IMG/VR virus record: IMGVR_UViG_3300043427_003610
Span: 1-64,000 of that record
Length of the DNA stretch: 64,000 nt
Reading direction: 5' to 3' (one strand)
From: a virus
A model generated the notes under the pieces. That model was not told where the DNA came from. It was given only the letters and a program-made list of their open reading frames with translations, and made no database searches. Below, piece by piece: positions 37,440 through 47,142 of this stretch; within the stretch, counting starts at the first letter, position 1; each line of letters begins with the position of its first letter. The position numbers and the translations under genes are program-made.

Positions 37440-38531
37440 ATGGACGAGCAGACGCGCAAGCGACTGGACAGCGTACTGGAAGACGAGCTGCAGCGGGGCT
37501 ATCGGATCAAGGAATTGCCGGAAGCGCTGCAGAAGCAGCTCGAGTTTGAATGCGGGGCCGCGGTATCGCGGGTCCGCTTTACGCGTTTGAACCCGGCCAA
37601 GCGCCGGAAGATCGCGCAGGTGGTTCAGCGCCAGTACCACAAGGACCTGCAGAACTCGGACATCCTGAGCCATGAGCAGATCCTGAAGCTCGTCCAGGAG
37701 CGCGGGGAGTGGAACTCCGGCATGGACGAGGAGATGAAAACCCTGCAGCAGTCCACGGCCCGGGACATGGGCGACCTGTTCGTGGACGGCGTCGCCCAGG
37801 ACAGCTGGACGATCGACCTGCTCGAGGCGGCCAGCGCTTTCCGGAAGAAGGTCGAGGACCTGGTGCCGAAGGCTGAGCAGGAGGCGGTCATTGACCGCTT
37901 CAACCGCTGGCTCGAGTACTCGCCGGACCGGAAGGGCTTCTACACCGAGCAGTATGCCGCCTCCCAGAGCAAGGAGGCCTACAGCCCCGATTACGACCTG
38001 CACAAGCTGATGCAGGAGGTTTCGGATATCGAGGCCGCGGAAAGCCTCAACACGATCGACGAGCTGCGGGACAAGCTGACCCGGTACGTGAAGCTCCAGA
38101 AGGACCGGCTCCGTCTGGCCGAGATGCAGCTCAAGCACGCCAAGATCTTCGCGGACTCGGTGGAGCAGCGCCGGGACAACGCGGAGGAGATGGCCCGCCT
38201 CTATTTCACCACCGAGGTGGTGGACGAGGCCGACAAGCCGGTGGCCCCGCTGGTCCCGGAGTTCGACCAGCTCTGGGACTTTCCGGAGCCGGTGATCCAG
38301 TGGTTCCTGGTCGAGGCGTACTTCTTCCTCAACGGCATTCCCGATGAGGCCAGGGAGTATCTGCAGACCTTCGGTTTTCTCGCGGCGGACGCGGGCAAGG
38401 AGACGATCTCAGCGAATGGGGAGTCCGAGCAATCCGCCGAATCGCCCGCTCCGCCGACTTCCAAGCTCGACTCAAGTCCTGTGGAGGAGACGCTCTCCGT
38501 CTCTACGGCGTCCGGAGTGGCTACGACCTAG
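37440..38531 (+). CDS. Tail assembly chaperone (G-like)
   Basis: A 363-residue, soluble, mostly helical protein lying between the tail tube and the tape measure, the fixed place of the tail assembly chaperones. N-terminal helices (RIKELPEALQKQLEFECGAA; AKRRKIAQVVQRQYH), a coiled coil (LTRYVKLQKDRLRLAEMQLK) and a disordered, Ser/Pro-rich C-terminus (about 335-363) are seen. The start at 37440 follows a GGGGGAG site; a GTG at 37401 is less good. A second long open frame in the -1 phase overlaps its end (see the next feature), as in the G/GT pair of lambda. It should coat the tape measure before tube assembly. Confidence 0.66.
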   Translation: MDEQTRKRLDSVLEDELQRGYRIKELPEALQKQLEFECGAAVSRVRFTRLNPAKRRKIAQVVQRQYHKDLQNSDILSHEQILKLVQERGEWNSGMDEEMKTLQQSTARDMGDLFVDGVAQDSWTIDLLEAASAFRKKVEDLVPKAEQEAVIDRFNRWLEYSPDRKGFYTEQYAASQSKEAYSPDYDLHKLMQEVSDIEAAESLNTIDELRDKLTRYVKLQKDRLRLAEMQLKHAKIFADSVEQRRDNAEEMARLYFTTEVVDEADKPVAPLVPEFDQLWDFPEPVIQWFLVEAYFFLNGIPDEAREYLQTFGFLAADAGKETISANGESEQSAESPAPPTSKLDSSPVEETLSVSTASGVATT

Positions 38532-38746
38532 ACGACGCGCAGATGACGGTGTTGGGGTACGCGAGGTTCTACGACTCCATCGCCTCCATGCTGCCTTCGG
38601 ACAAGCCGTCGGACGACGTAATTGAGAACGACGCCGAGCTGGACCGGTGGTACCAGAACTACGTCCGTGAGATGGCGATCAAGTCTGGAAAGAAGCAGAA
38701 GGTCGGGGGTGACTCGCAGGTTCCCATGTACGATCCATCCAAGTAA
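38348..38746 (+). CDS. -1 frame extension of tail chaperone (GT-like T part)
   Basis: The -1 frame is open from 38348 to 38746 with no start codon before ATG 38543, yet it reads as good helical protein well upstream of that ATG (EWGVRAIRRIARSADFQARL, then LRLYGVRSGYDLDDAQMTVL and ENDAELDRWYQNYVREMAIK). That is what a programmed -1 frameshift from the preceding chaperone gene would need, giving a fusion ending at 38746. I could not find a textbook slippery heptamer; candidates are CGGTTTT at 38372-38378 and the GGGGAG run near 38418. A separate small protein from ATG 38543 (67 residues) is the alternative. Confidence 0.6.
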   Translation, partial: GQGVSADLRFSRGGRGQGDDLSEWGVRAIRRIARSADFQARLKSCGGDALRLYGVRSGYDLDDAQMTVLGYARFYDSIASMLPSDKPSDDVIENDAELDRWYQNYVREMAIKSGKKQKVGGDSQVPMYDPSK

Positions 38747-38748
38747 CC

Positions 38749-39756
38749 ATGGCACCTCGCAAACCAAATGAACCGGCACAGAGCGGAAAGCGACCGACGC
38801 GCGCGTCGGATATAGTGTCCGCGGTGGAGGTGCCGGTTGAATGGACGGTACAGTTTCGAGAGCGAGCACCTCTACCTCCGCCCGGGGACTTCACGATGAC
38901 CGTGAAGTTTCAGATGACCACGTCTGGATTTGATGAGGCGGCGGCAAGGTTGAAAAAGCTGATCGAGGCAAATGACGTGGTCGTGAAGTTGTTTGAGCGG
39001 GCCGTGTTGCAAAGCATCGTGGTCAATGTGCGTAAGCGCTTCCTCGCCAACGCGACCAAGGCGCTGGAAATGAAAGTGCTGGAGCAGAATGGTCTCAAGG
39101 TCCAGGTGTCGCCGCGGGAGCGCATGAATGACATCGACATGCAAAATCGCTTGTCGCAGGCTATGGCTGACCTCAACGAGGCGCAGTTTGAGGGAAAGGA
39201 TGAAGACACGATAGCTAGTTTGCGGGAACGCACGCTCAAGCTAGGCGAGCGGCTACGAAACCGCATGGGCCAAGATCCAAAAGGTCGCCCGATAGGTCAT
39301 CGATTGAGTCAGATCGCTGGAAACAATTTCCGGCGAATGATGCTGCGAATGCTGGCCCTGATTGTTGATGCGCAGTTCGTTCGCGGAGAGCGCAGCGGTG
39401 GCAGCATTACAGTGGGTGTTGGACCGACTTATTGGTTGGACCAGCTGGAAACCCCGTCGGCCACCATGGCGCTGACGGGGCTTCCGACCCGGTCCAAGTA
39501 CAAGTCGTTCTGGCGGCATTTGGAGTTCGGTACCGGTGCCAGGAGAAGTGCGGCGAAGGACAAGCTAAATCCAGGTGTACGGCCGCCCTCGACGTGGTGG
39601 TACGGCAAGCGGCAGAAGAACAGCTTGCTGCTGGAAGGAACTGCTCCGATGAACTTCCTGACTGACGCTGGTGGGCAGCTCTATCCGGAAGACATGACGG
39701 CGCTGGCGAAGGCACTCACGAAGGCGCTCGACGACCTCTTGTCGGTGAAGGCATAG
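38749..39756 (+). CDS. Minor tail protein, partly HK97 gp10-like
   Basis: A 335-residue protein starting two bases after the chaperone frame. A disordered, basic N-terminus (~1-45) leads to long helices (EAAARLKKLIEANDVVVKLF) and a C-terminal section with FWRHLEFGTGARRS, then LNPGVRPPSTWWYG. The pattern W-x-x-L/x-E-F-G-T resembles HK97-gp10-type tail completion proteins. Its codons are less G+C-rich than those of the tail tube gene. An internal class B-like string (39426) lies in the coding sequence. Called by that motif and its slot before the tape measure. Confidence 0.55.
   Translation: MAPRKPNEPAQSGKRPTRASDIVSAVEVPVEWTVQFRERAPLPPPGDFTMTVKFQMTTSGFDEAAARLKKLIEANDVVVKLFERAVLQSIVVNVRKRFLANATKALEMKVLEQNGLKVQVSPRERMNDIDMQNRLSQAMADLNEAQFEGKDEDTIASLRERTLKLGERLRNRMGQDPKGRPIGHRLSQIAGNNFRRMMLRMLALIVDAQFVRGERSGGSITVGVGPTYWLDQLETPSATMALTGLPTRSKYKSFWRHLEFGTGARRSAAKDKLNPGVRPPSTWWYGKRQKNSLLLEGTAPMNFLTDAGGQLYPEDMTALAKALTKALDDLLSVKA
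39426..39433 (+). promoter_or_regulatory. Possible class B -10 within coding sequence
   Basis: CGACTTATT inside the gene before the tape measure is a perfect match to the motif. About one such eight-base match by chance is expected per window of this size, so it is only a candidate for an extra promoter of the tape-measure operon. Confidence 0.25.
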
Positions 39757-39765
39757 GAGAAGCGA

Positions 39766-42700
39766 ATGGCAACCTCTGGTTTGAATTATCTCATTTCGGT
39801 GCAGCTGGACCAGCTTCAGGGTCTCCAGAAGCTGCACGACACCATTGTTGGCATTCAGCAACTCTCCCAGAAGGGCGCAGACTTTAATGTCCGCGTCAAT
39901 GCGTCGTCGCTTAGCGCGCTCACGAGGGAAATCTCGGACTCTGTCAGCAAGGGCTTTGGCCGCGCGAGCGCCAACGTAGCCAGCGGCGGCACCAGCGGAC
40001 CCAGCGTCAGCGTCGACACGACGAAGCTCGAATCCTCGATCTCCCGCCTGGCCGAGGTGGTCGGCCGCATGGGCACTGGCGGCGGCGGTGGCGTCGCTGC
40101 TCCGCCGTCTGCGTCGCGGATGTCTACTGCGTCCCGCAACGTGCTGCGCGAGCTGGACGAAGTCATCAAGATGTACGACGACGTGTTGGCGCAGCGCGCA
40201 GAGATGACTAAGGAGATGGCTGCCAAGCTTCGCCGCTATGTCACGAAGATCAGCGATCCCGGGGCTGGCGAGGCGGGCATTCGCCAGGACCTCCTAGACT
40301 TCCGGGAGCGGGTGGCGAGCCGCGCTGGGCGCTATGGCGGCAGCGGAACGCCTGGGGTGGCCGTGGATGCGTCGGTGCTCAAGCAGGTCTTTGAGTCTGG
40401 GTCGCAGCAGCTTGCCGGTGCCATGCGCAAGGGTATTGAGGATGCCACCGCTGGTCTGTCCGCGGCGATCACCGATGCTGTGCTGAAGGGCTTTGCTGGT
40501 GGTGGCGGCGGAGGCGGCTCTCCTTATGCGAGCAGCCTTGGCGCACCGGAGGGGGCAGTAGCGCGTGTGGCCAACCGCTACCTGGGCGGTCTCAGCACGC
40601 GCGACCAAGGACTGTTTGTTGACGCGGCGGCTGGCGGCGTTATGGCGTTGCCCCAGCAGTACAAGGAGCTGCTCACGCTGCGTGTGCGCAGCACTGGGGA
40701 AGTGCTGCGGATCGAAGAACAGATCGGAGCGTTAATTAGGCGCCGCGGGAAGGGCCAGGATCTAGTGGCCTCCGCAACTGATGACCAGTCGCGTGAGCGC
40801 TATCAGCGGGGCGTTGACAAGCTTCAGGCCGAGATCGCGCAGGCATACCTCGATAAGGATAGGGCAATTACGGCCGCACTCAATCGTCAGATTGACTCGG
40901 CGGTAGTCCAGTACCGGGCGGTGCTCGCTGGACAGCGCGGATCAAATCAGATCACGCCAGACGAGTACAAGCGAAAGATTGGGGCGTTGTCGTACGCCGA
41001 CGAGCGTCGCCAGTCTCTTGAAAGCAACAATCCAAATATCAACCGGGAGATGCTGCTCCTTCCGGATGCTCTTGCGCAGTACATTCGCGAAACACTGACG
41101 AAGTACGTTGAGCAAGTAAAGCGCTTCAAGACCAGCGGCCAGGCTATCGACCCCACGCTGCTGAGTGAGCTGCAGTCGAACGACTTTTTGGCCAACATTG
41201 CTGGCAGAGCCCCGACAGACAACGCGCAAGCCGCGGCAATTCTGAAGCGCCTGGTCCCCGTTGCTGCCGAGTTCGGCCGCACGAAGACGACCTACGAGTT
41301 TCTCAAGCAGCGAGCGACGATTGGGCTACCGACGTTCAATCCAAATCTCAATGTGGACACTGCGCCGTATCTCCCTGGCGAGGACGACCCTGGTCGACTG
41401 CCGATGGAAGATCGCGAGCGGTATCTAAAGACGTTCCTCGCGCGTGGGGGCATGTTTGCGTCACAGACGGCGGAGCGCAAGGCGTACGCGGAAAAGCAGC
41501 TGGAGTTGATGTACCAGCAGCAGCGTGCGGGGACGTTGGGTGAGGTTGGCGAGCGTCGGTTGCTCGATTACCAGCGCGAGTTGGAGTTTGGCGGGCGGTA
41601 CTACTACCCGCAGTCTGGCATGGCCCGTGGCATTATGTCCAACGGGATTCTCATGGCACCGCAGGAAAGTGCCCGCGTTCGTGGCGGCGGCGCCCGGTCC
41701 GAAGTGATCGGCGGGTCGCTTGGAGCCGCGCAGGCTGCCCTGTCGAGCGAGACCAAGGCCGCCCAAGAGCTGTACCAGGCCATGGGCTATGTCGAGGGTG
41801 CGCTCGGCCGGGTGACTCGCGCTATTGGCGACCTGGGTAAGGTCAAGTTCGACCCCATCGTGGCGGAGTTCCAGAAGCTGTCGGCGGTCCTGCAGCCGTA
41901 CGCGGCGAGCCTGGAGCGCGTCTCGAAGGCGTTGGACATGCAGTACGCGGCCAAGAAGATCACGGACGCCAAGGCCAAGCAGGAAGCCGTCGAGCAGGCC
42001 AAGACGGCCGGGCTCGCCGACCGCCTCGCCCTGGCGCAGTCCCTGGGCATTTCGGTCGCAGGCCCGGCATTCGCGGCACCGCGCCCGGGCAGCCAGTCGG
42101 CCTCTGGAATCCCGCTCATCTCCCAGGACCCCGAGACGCTCCGCGCCATGGTGCTCCGCGGGGCCAAGCAGATCGCCGGGCTTCAGGCTAAGTCCCAGGA
42201 CCTCTTGTCCCTGGAGGCGGCTCAGCTCGCCGCCGGGCTGCCCTCCGCGGCTACGGCACGACGCCTCGGCCAGACTGGGGCACAATACAATGCCACCCTG
42301 GGCACCTTTGCGACGAACGCCTCTGCCCTGGCCGGAATGGACCCCAGGTTCTTCGGCCGCTCCTCCCAGGACGTTATTGCGGCGTCCAGTGGTCTGCTCG
42401 GGGCGCAGGGTCGGAGCGTCCAGCTTGGAGACGAGATCCGGGTCCTGAAGACGTCCTTGGAGCAGTTCAAGGAAATTCAGGGTGAACTCAAGCGCCTTGA
42501 GGGCAATAAGAGCGATTCGGCGAATCTCCGTCGGCAGAGCCTGACCGACCTTCGCAACAAGCTCGTGGAGACTCGGGACGCCTCGCTGGACCGGCTGCTC
42601 AAGGGCGGCGTGCTGCAGCCCGGCGAGGCCAGCTCCAACACCGCCAAGGTCCTGGACACGCTGAAGACCAAGCAGCGTGAGCTGAACGCCGAGGTGGCCA

Positions 42701-45700
42701 AGTACTCCGACCTGCTCCTTAAGACCACCGAAAATTCGGTCAAGGCGGAGATGGCCGGTGGCGGGTTCCTGGACCGGGTCATTAACAAGTTCCAGAATTT
42801 GTCGGCGTATCTGTTCGCTGGTGGTGCACTCTTCACCATTGCGAACCAGCTTCGTCAGGCCTCGGCTGCGGCGATCGGTCTTGAGGCGGACATCGCGCGC
42901 ATTCAGGGCGTGTTGTCCAGCAAGTCTGCCGGACAGGCCGGAATTATCGGCTCTGGAATCATGGGCGCTGCCTCGGATTACGGTGTTGACCTGCGACAGG
43001 CGGTGCAGTCGGGTAAGATCTTCGCGCAGACCGGTGCCACGCCGAGCCAGACCGTAGAGTTGACTCGGGCCGCCCTCGCCGCGCAGGTCGGCGCCGGGCT
43101 GGAAGCTGGGCAGGCCACCGAGCTGCTCATTGCGGTTGAGAACATTACGAACCGGCAGGTCAAGGCGTTCGACATTCTGGACCGCATTTCTAAGATCGAA
43201 TCACAGTACGCCGTGTCCGCGCAGGACCTGTCCAACGCGATCCAGCGGGCCGGGTCTCTTGCTACGCAGCTTCAGCCGCAGGCTCTTGGCGCTGTGGACG
43301 CGCTCGACCTGATTATCGGCAGCGCGACTACTATCATCGAGCGCACGCGAGTTACCGGCGAACAAGCCGCGACTTCGCTTCGCTTTATCATCTCCCGCTT
43401 GGCCGCTCCAGAAGTATCTCGTTCCCTGCAGGATCGTTTTGGTATCAAATTGGCGGGCGACGATCCGAATACCCTCCGGCCGCTACAGGACATCTTGAAG
43501 GACGTGGCGGACCGCTACCGTCAGCTCCGCGAGTCTGGCCAGACCGTGCAGGCGCAGCAGCTCCTGACGACATTCGCCGGTGCTCGCCAGTCCAACGTGG
43601 CGGCCGCGCTCCTTGAAGGCTTCAACGACGCGCTCCGTATCGCACAGGAAAGCTCGCTCGCGTACGGCGATACCCAGGAGCGTGTCAAAATCCAGCTTGA
43701 CACCCTGCAGTCGAAATTTGAGCAGTTCAACACGGCCTTTACTGGATTCGCGGCGTCGCTGTTCAATGACACCGGCCTGAGTGCTATCCTGAAGCGCCTG
43801 CTCGATGCTGGAACGGCGGGGCTTCAGGCTTCGTCAAGCGGCCTTGGAGCTATCGGTGTCGGCGCCGGTCTGGGCCTTACCAGCATGATCGCGCGCACAG
43901 GCTCAACCGCTCTTCTGACGGCGGCCACGAATCCGGGAGCCGCTAGGCTTACAACGACTGTCGCCGGTGGTGCCGCAACTTTGCTTGGTGGCGCGGGCTC
44001 CGTGGCCGCTACTGGCGGGACCATTCTTGCGATTGTGGGTGCCCTGGAGCTGGCGGCGCGGTCCCTCGAGCGCATTGCCAAGCGTGAGGATGTGCGCACG
44101 GCGGAACGGTTTGACCGCGATATGTTCCGCGAGTCGCCTTTCTTCCAGGCATACCAAGAGCGCGCGCTGCAGTTTGGCTTGTCTACTGACGACATGTCGG
44201 CGACGTTCCGTGCCGCGCTGACAAAAGCGGATACGCAGGTACAGAAGGAGCTGGCGGCGGGTACGCTGCGACAGGACCAGTCGTATAACAGAACGACGCT
44301 CCTGCTAGTGGAGGAGCTGGATAAGACCATTCCTGGATTTGCGACGCTGGGCGATCAGGCGCAGCGCACGGCTAAGGCGCTTGAGCTGCTGCGTGAATCG
44401 GCGCGGTATTCTGCGGCTATTCCGCAGACGTACACGAACGAGTTCATTAAGGACCTCGACAACCTAACGTCGGAATTCGACAAGAGCGCTCCCGACCTGG
44501 GCAGGGCACTTCGCAACTCGCTGACCGCGTACGCCGCACCTGGCGGAATCCGTAACTCGCTTGGTCTCCAGCAATACACGTATCGCTTCAATATCAACGA
44601 GTTCAGCAAGCAGTTTATGTACGCGGGTAGAAACTGGCTGAACGTCGGTGGTCTGACTGCGGCGGGCACTGGTAACACCTTCCAGAACCTAATTCGGCAG
44701 GGCGGCGTCGGCAATGAGATTGCCACGCTTGACAATTATGCGCGTCAGTTCCTGCTTGTCAGCGGTACGCAGCGCGCCCGGCTTGAAACGATTGAATCGC
44801 AGCTTCGTGCCCAGAACAAGCCGGTCAATGCGACGACCGTGCAGGGAGTCCTAAACGCAGACCGGAGCCTTACGGACGCGCAACGCCAGAACTTTGGGAC
44901 CGCGTACTACCGTCTTGGCAATCAGCGACAGTTGTCTGATCAGATCATTCAGTCAATGAACACGGCGCTCGGAAACGAGCGCGGCCAGCGCCTGGTTCAG
45001 ATGTATCGCGATAGCGGCGCGATTGGCACTGAGCCTGGTGAGGTGTTTGCCACAGCGTTCCGGTCAGCAATTGAAGACGCTCGTAAGAAGCTAATCGAGT
45101 TTGCGCGTTCCTCTAACTACTCCACCGCCGAGATTGCAGAGCTAAACGCTCAGCTGAATCGTATGGCGGACAGTTCGGGCCGTGCCGCCAAGATGGCGAA
45201 TCTGGCGATCACGAGCATCTCGGTTCGCGATCGTATGTTCGAACCGATTGTTGCGTACGGCAGCCAGATGGCGGAAATCGGGACGCGCGAGCGCATTTCC
45301 CGCCGGTTCGGAACATCATTTGACGGGGTTGGGGCTCGGTCGCAGGCGGCGCAGCAGTTGCTCGTGGGTCTTGATCAGGTGCCAATGCGGCTCTTGCAAG
45401 ACCGTATTCGTGAGGCGGCCCGCCTGGTCGCCGGTGGTACTGGGACGATGACGGCGGAGATCCCGCTGACGGAAGACGGCGGCGGGGCGCGTGGATCGCG
45501 GGTGCGTCTGACGGAATCGGCGATGGTTAATGGATTTCTGCTCGGCCGTTCGGATGACATCGCGAAGGTCAACGCGCTGAAGGATCAGTATATCAGCGCC
45601 ACGCAGCAGGGCCTGGGCGGATTCATTGAGCAAGGCATGAACTCCGACAACGCTCAGCTGGCGGCGGTCGCCATGAACTTGAAGGACGCCCTTGACGCAC

Positions 45701-47124
45701 TGGGAGCGTTTGGCGACGTCCGCACCAAGGATGACCTCCAGGAGCTTGCGCGTCTTGAAGGCGTACTGGAAGAACAGCGAAAGCAAGCCATTGAGGTCGT
45801 TGACGACTATATCGACACCGAGGTGAGGCGGACGACGCGTGGTCGCGAGATAGCCCGGGCTGGTCAGAGCACTAATCTAGACCTGCAACTTGCTGGCAAT
45901 CGTGAGCAGGCGTTGCTGCAGGCGCGGCTCGGTAGCCTGCAGTCAGATCCGCGCATGGCCAAGCAAGCGCTTGACACGCAGCTTGAGCTGTTGACGGTAC
46001 AGCGCAACGTTCGTGTGGCCGTAGCGACAAGCACTAGGGATAACGCGATTGAAACTGCGCGGAACAACCTGGCGGCAGGTAGTGTTGAGTTGGGGCAGGC
46101 AATCGCTGACGCCACGGCGACGTTTGATCGCGAGGTGCAATCGGCGAACTCTGAACGAGCCCTCGGAGCCTACGGGCAAGTGTCGCAAATCAACACGCAG
46201 CTTACCCGTCGTCGGCAGGAAGAGGCGAATCAGCTGGTGCAGGACCTGACCAGCCCGCTTGCGGAGTTGCTGAGCAGCTCGAAGAACTTCTCTCGGGCAG
46301 GTTACGAGCGGGCGTTCGAGGGCGTTGGGCAGGCGGCGCAGCGCCGCCTGGTCGACATGTTCATGAAGAACACCTTCAGCGAGACCGGGATGCTCGGGGC
46401 GACGCTTCGAGACGCGTTCAACACTGGTGCGCTGTCTACGCAGACGGCGATCGAGGCCGGGTTCACCGCAGGGGTGGCTCAGCTGCAGGCCGCGATGGCT
46501 GGCCAGCTGCCCGGACAACTGTACAATGGTGAGGGCGCGATTACGTTTGGTGGTACCGGGGGCGCTGATGGTGCGGCGGCGGCTGGGTCCCAGGTTGCTG
46601 GTAAGCTGACGATGAGGCAGCGCCTCGGGAACTTCGCCAACGCGGCGCTCCCGCTGGCCGGGTCGTTGCTTGGTGGTTCGATCAATACGGGCGTCGACAA
46701 CTCGTCGGCTGGAGAGGGTGCGGCGATCGGTGCCATGATCGGTAACATGATCGTGCCTGGCCTTGGCGGCCTGGCGGGCGGTCTGCTCGGCGGCCTCTTT
46801 GGAAGCCGGATCGGAAAGGGCGATGACGCCCAGGAACTGCAGGTTTCGGCCCTGGAGCGCATTGAGCGTAACACCAGGCAGCAGATCGAGGCGATTGAGA
46901 ACCAGACGAAGATGCTCACGCTGGACAGCCGGTTCATGAACGTGCCGACCGGCTTCACGGTCCCTGGGTTCCGCCCGTTCGGCGTTGGCGGTGGCGACGT
47001 GAATCTTACGGTGAACATCAGCGGAACGAAGGGTGATGCGCAGGAAACGGCTGATCTGGTGTCGTCGGCCATCCGGCGCGAGCTGCGCGGCCTCGGCACG
47101 AGCTACAACGTCCTGAATAACTAA
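39766..47124 (+). CDS. Tail tape measure protein
   Basis: A 2452-residue protein, the longest in the window, sitting after the chaperones and before the tail-tip genes. Long helical and coiled-coil parts alternate with hydrophobic patches: about 1010-1045 (LSAYLFAGGALFTIANQL), 1365-1445 (VGAGLGLTSMIARTGSTALL and following) and ~2285-2345 (GAMIGNMIVPGLGGLAGGLL), which may enter the host membrane during DNA delivery. From the usual rule of ~0.15 nm per residue it predicts a tail near 370 nm. No peptidase or lysozyme motif was recognised. Base composition alternates between G+C-rich and less G+C-rich blocks, hinting at mosaic history. Confidence 0.9.
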   Translation: MATSGLNYLISVQLDQLQGLQKLHDTIVGIQQLSQKGADFNVRVNASSLSALTREISDSVSKGFGRASANVASGGTSGPSVSVDTTKLESSISRLAEVVGRMGTGGGGGVAAPPSASRMSTASRNVLRELDEVIKMYDDVLAQRAEMTKEMAAKLRRYVTKISDPGAGEAGIRQDLLDFRERVASRAGRYGGSGTPGVAVDASVLKQVFESGSQQLAGAMRKGIEDATAGLSAAITDAVLKGFAGGGGGGGSPYASSLGAPEGAVARVANRYLGGLSTRDQGLFVDAAAGGVMALPQQYKELLTLRVRSTGEVLRIEEQIGALIRRRGKGQDLVASATDDQSRERYQRGVDKLQAEIAQAYLDKDRAITAALNRQIDSAVVQYRAVLAGQRGSNQITPDEYKRKIGALSYADERRQSLESNNPNINREMLLLPDALAQYIRETLTKYVEQVKRFKTSGQAIDPTLLSELQSNDFLANIAGRAPTDNAQAAAILKRLVPVAAEFGRTKTTYEFLKQRATIGLPTFNPNLNVDTAPYLPGEDDPGRLPMEDRERYLKTFLARGGMFASQTAERKAYAEKQLELMYQQQRAGTLGEVGERRLLDYQRELEFGGRYYYPQSGMARGIMSNGILMAPQESARVRGGGARSEVIGGSLGAAQAALSSETKAAQELYQAMGYVEGALGRVTRAIGDLGKVKFDPIVAEFQKLSAVLQPYAASLERVSKALDMQYAAKKITDAKAKQEAVEQAKTAGLADRLALAQSLGISVAGPAFAAPRPGSQSASGIPLISQDPETLRAMVLRGAKQIAGLQAKSQDLLSLEAAQLAAGLPSAATARRLGQTGAQYNATLGTFATNASALAGMDPRFFGRSSQDVIAASSGLLGAQGRSVQLGDEIRVLKTSLEQFKEIQGELKRLEGNKSDSANLRRQSLTDLRNKLVETRDASLDRLLKGGVLQPGEASSNTAKVLDTLKTKQRELNAEVAKYSDLLLKTTENSVKAEMAGGGFLDRVINKFQNLSAYLFAGGALFTIANQLRQASAAAIGLEADIARIQGVLSSKSAGQAGIIGSGIMGAASDYGVDLRQAVQSGKIFAQTGATPSQTVELTRAALAAQVGAGLEAGQATELLIAVENITNRQVKAFDILDRISKIESQYAVSAQDLSNAIQRAGSLATQLQPQALGAVDALDLIIGSATTIIERTRVTGEQAATSLRFIISRLAAPEVSRSLQDRFGIKLAGDDPNTLRPLQDILKDVADRYRQLRESGQTVQAQQLLTTFAGARQSNVAAALLEGFNDALRIAQESSLAYGDTQERVKIQLDTLQSKFEQFNTAFTGFAASLFNDTGLSAILKRLLDAGTAGLQASSSGLGAIGVGAGLGLTSMIARTGSTALLTAATNPGAARLTTTVAGGAATLLGGAGSVAATGGTILAIVGALELAARSLERIAKREDVRTAERFDRDMFRESPFFQAYQERALQFGLSTDDMSATFRAALTKADTQVQKELAAGTLRQDQSYNRTTLLLVEELDKTIPGFATLGDQAQRTAKALELLRESARYSAAIPQTYTNEFIKDLDNLTSEFDKSAPDLGRALRNSLTAYAAPGGIRNSLGLQQYTYRFNINEFSKQFMYAGRNWLNVGGLTAAGTGNTFQNLIRQGGVGNEIATLDNYARQFLLVSGTQRARLETIESQLRAQNKPVNATTVQGVLNADRSLTDAQRQNFGTAYYRLGNQRQLSDQIIQSMNTALGNERGQRLVQMYRDSGAIGTEPGEVFATAFRSAIEDARKKLIEFARSSNYSTAEIAELNAQLNRMADSSGRAAKMANLAITSISVRDRMFEPIVAYGSQMAEIGTRERISRRFGTSFDGVGARSQAAQQLLVGLDQVPMRLLQDRIREAARLVAGGTGTMTAEIPLTEDGGGARGSRVRLTESAMVNGFLLGRSDDIAKVNALKDQYISATQQGLGGFIEQGMNSDNAQLAAVAMNLKDALDALGAFGDVRTKDDLQELARLEGVLEEQRKQAIEVVDDYIDTEVRRTTRGREIARAGQSTNLDLQLAGNREQALLQARLGSLQSDPRMAKQALDTQLELLTVQRNVRVAVATSTRDNAIETARNNLAAGSVELGQAIADATATFDREVQSANSERALGAYGQVSQINTQLTRRRQEEANQLVQDLTSPLAELLSSSKNFSRAGYERAFEGVGQAAQRRLVDMFMKNTFSETGMLGATLRDAFNTGALSTQTAIEAGFTAGVAQLQAAMAGQLPGQLYNGEGAITFGGTGGADGAAAAGSQVAGKLTMRQRLGNFANAALPLAGSLLGGSINTGVDNSSAGEGAAIGAMIGNMIVPGLGGLAGGLLGGLFGSRIGKGDDAQELQVSALERIERNTRQQIEAIENQTKMLTLDSRFMNVPTGFTVPGFRPFGVGGGDVNLTVNISGTKGDAQETADLVSSAIRRELRGLGTSYNVLNN

Positions 47125-47142
47125 GCTGCAACTTACGAACAG

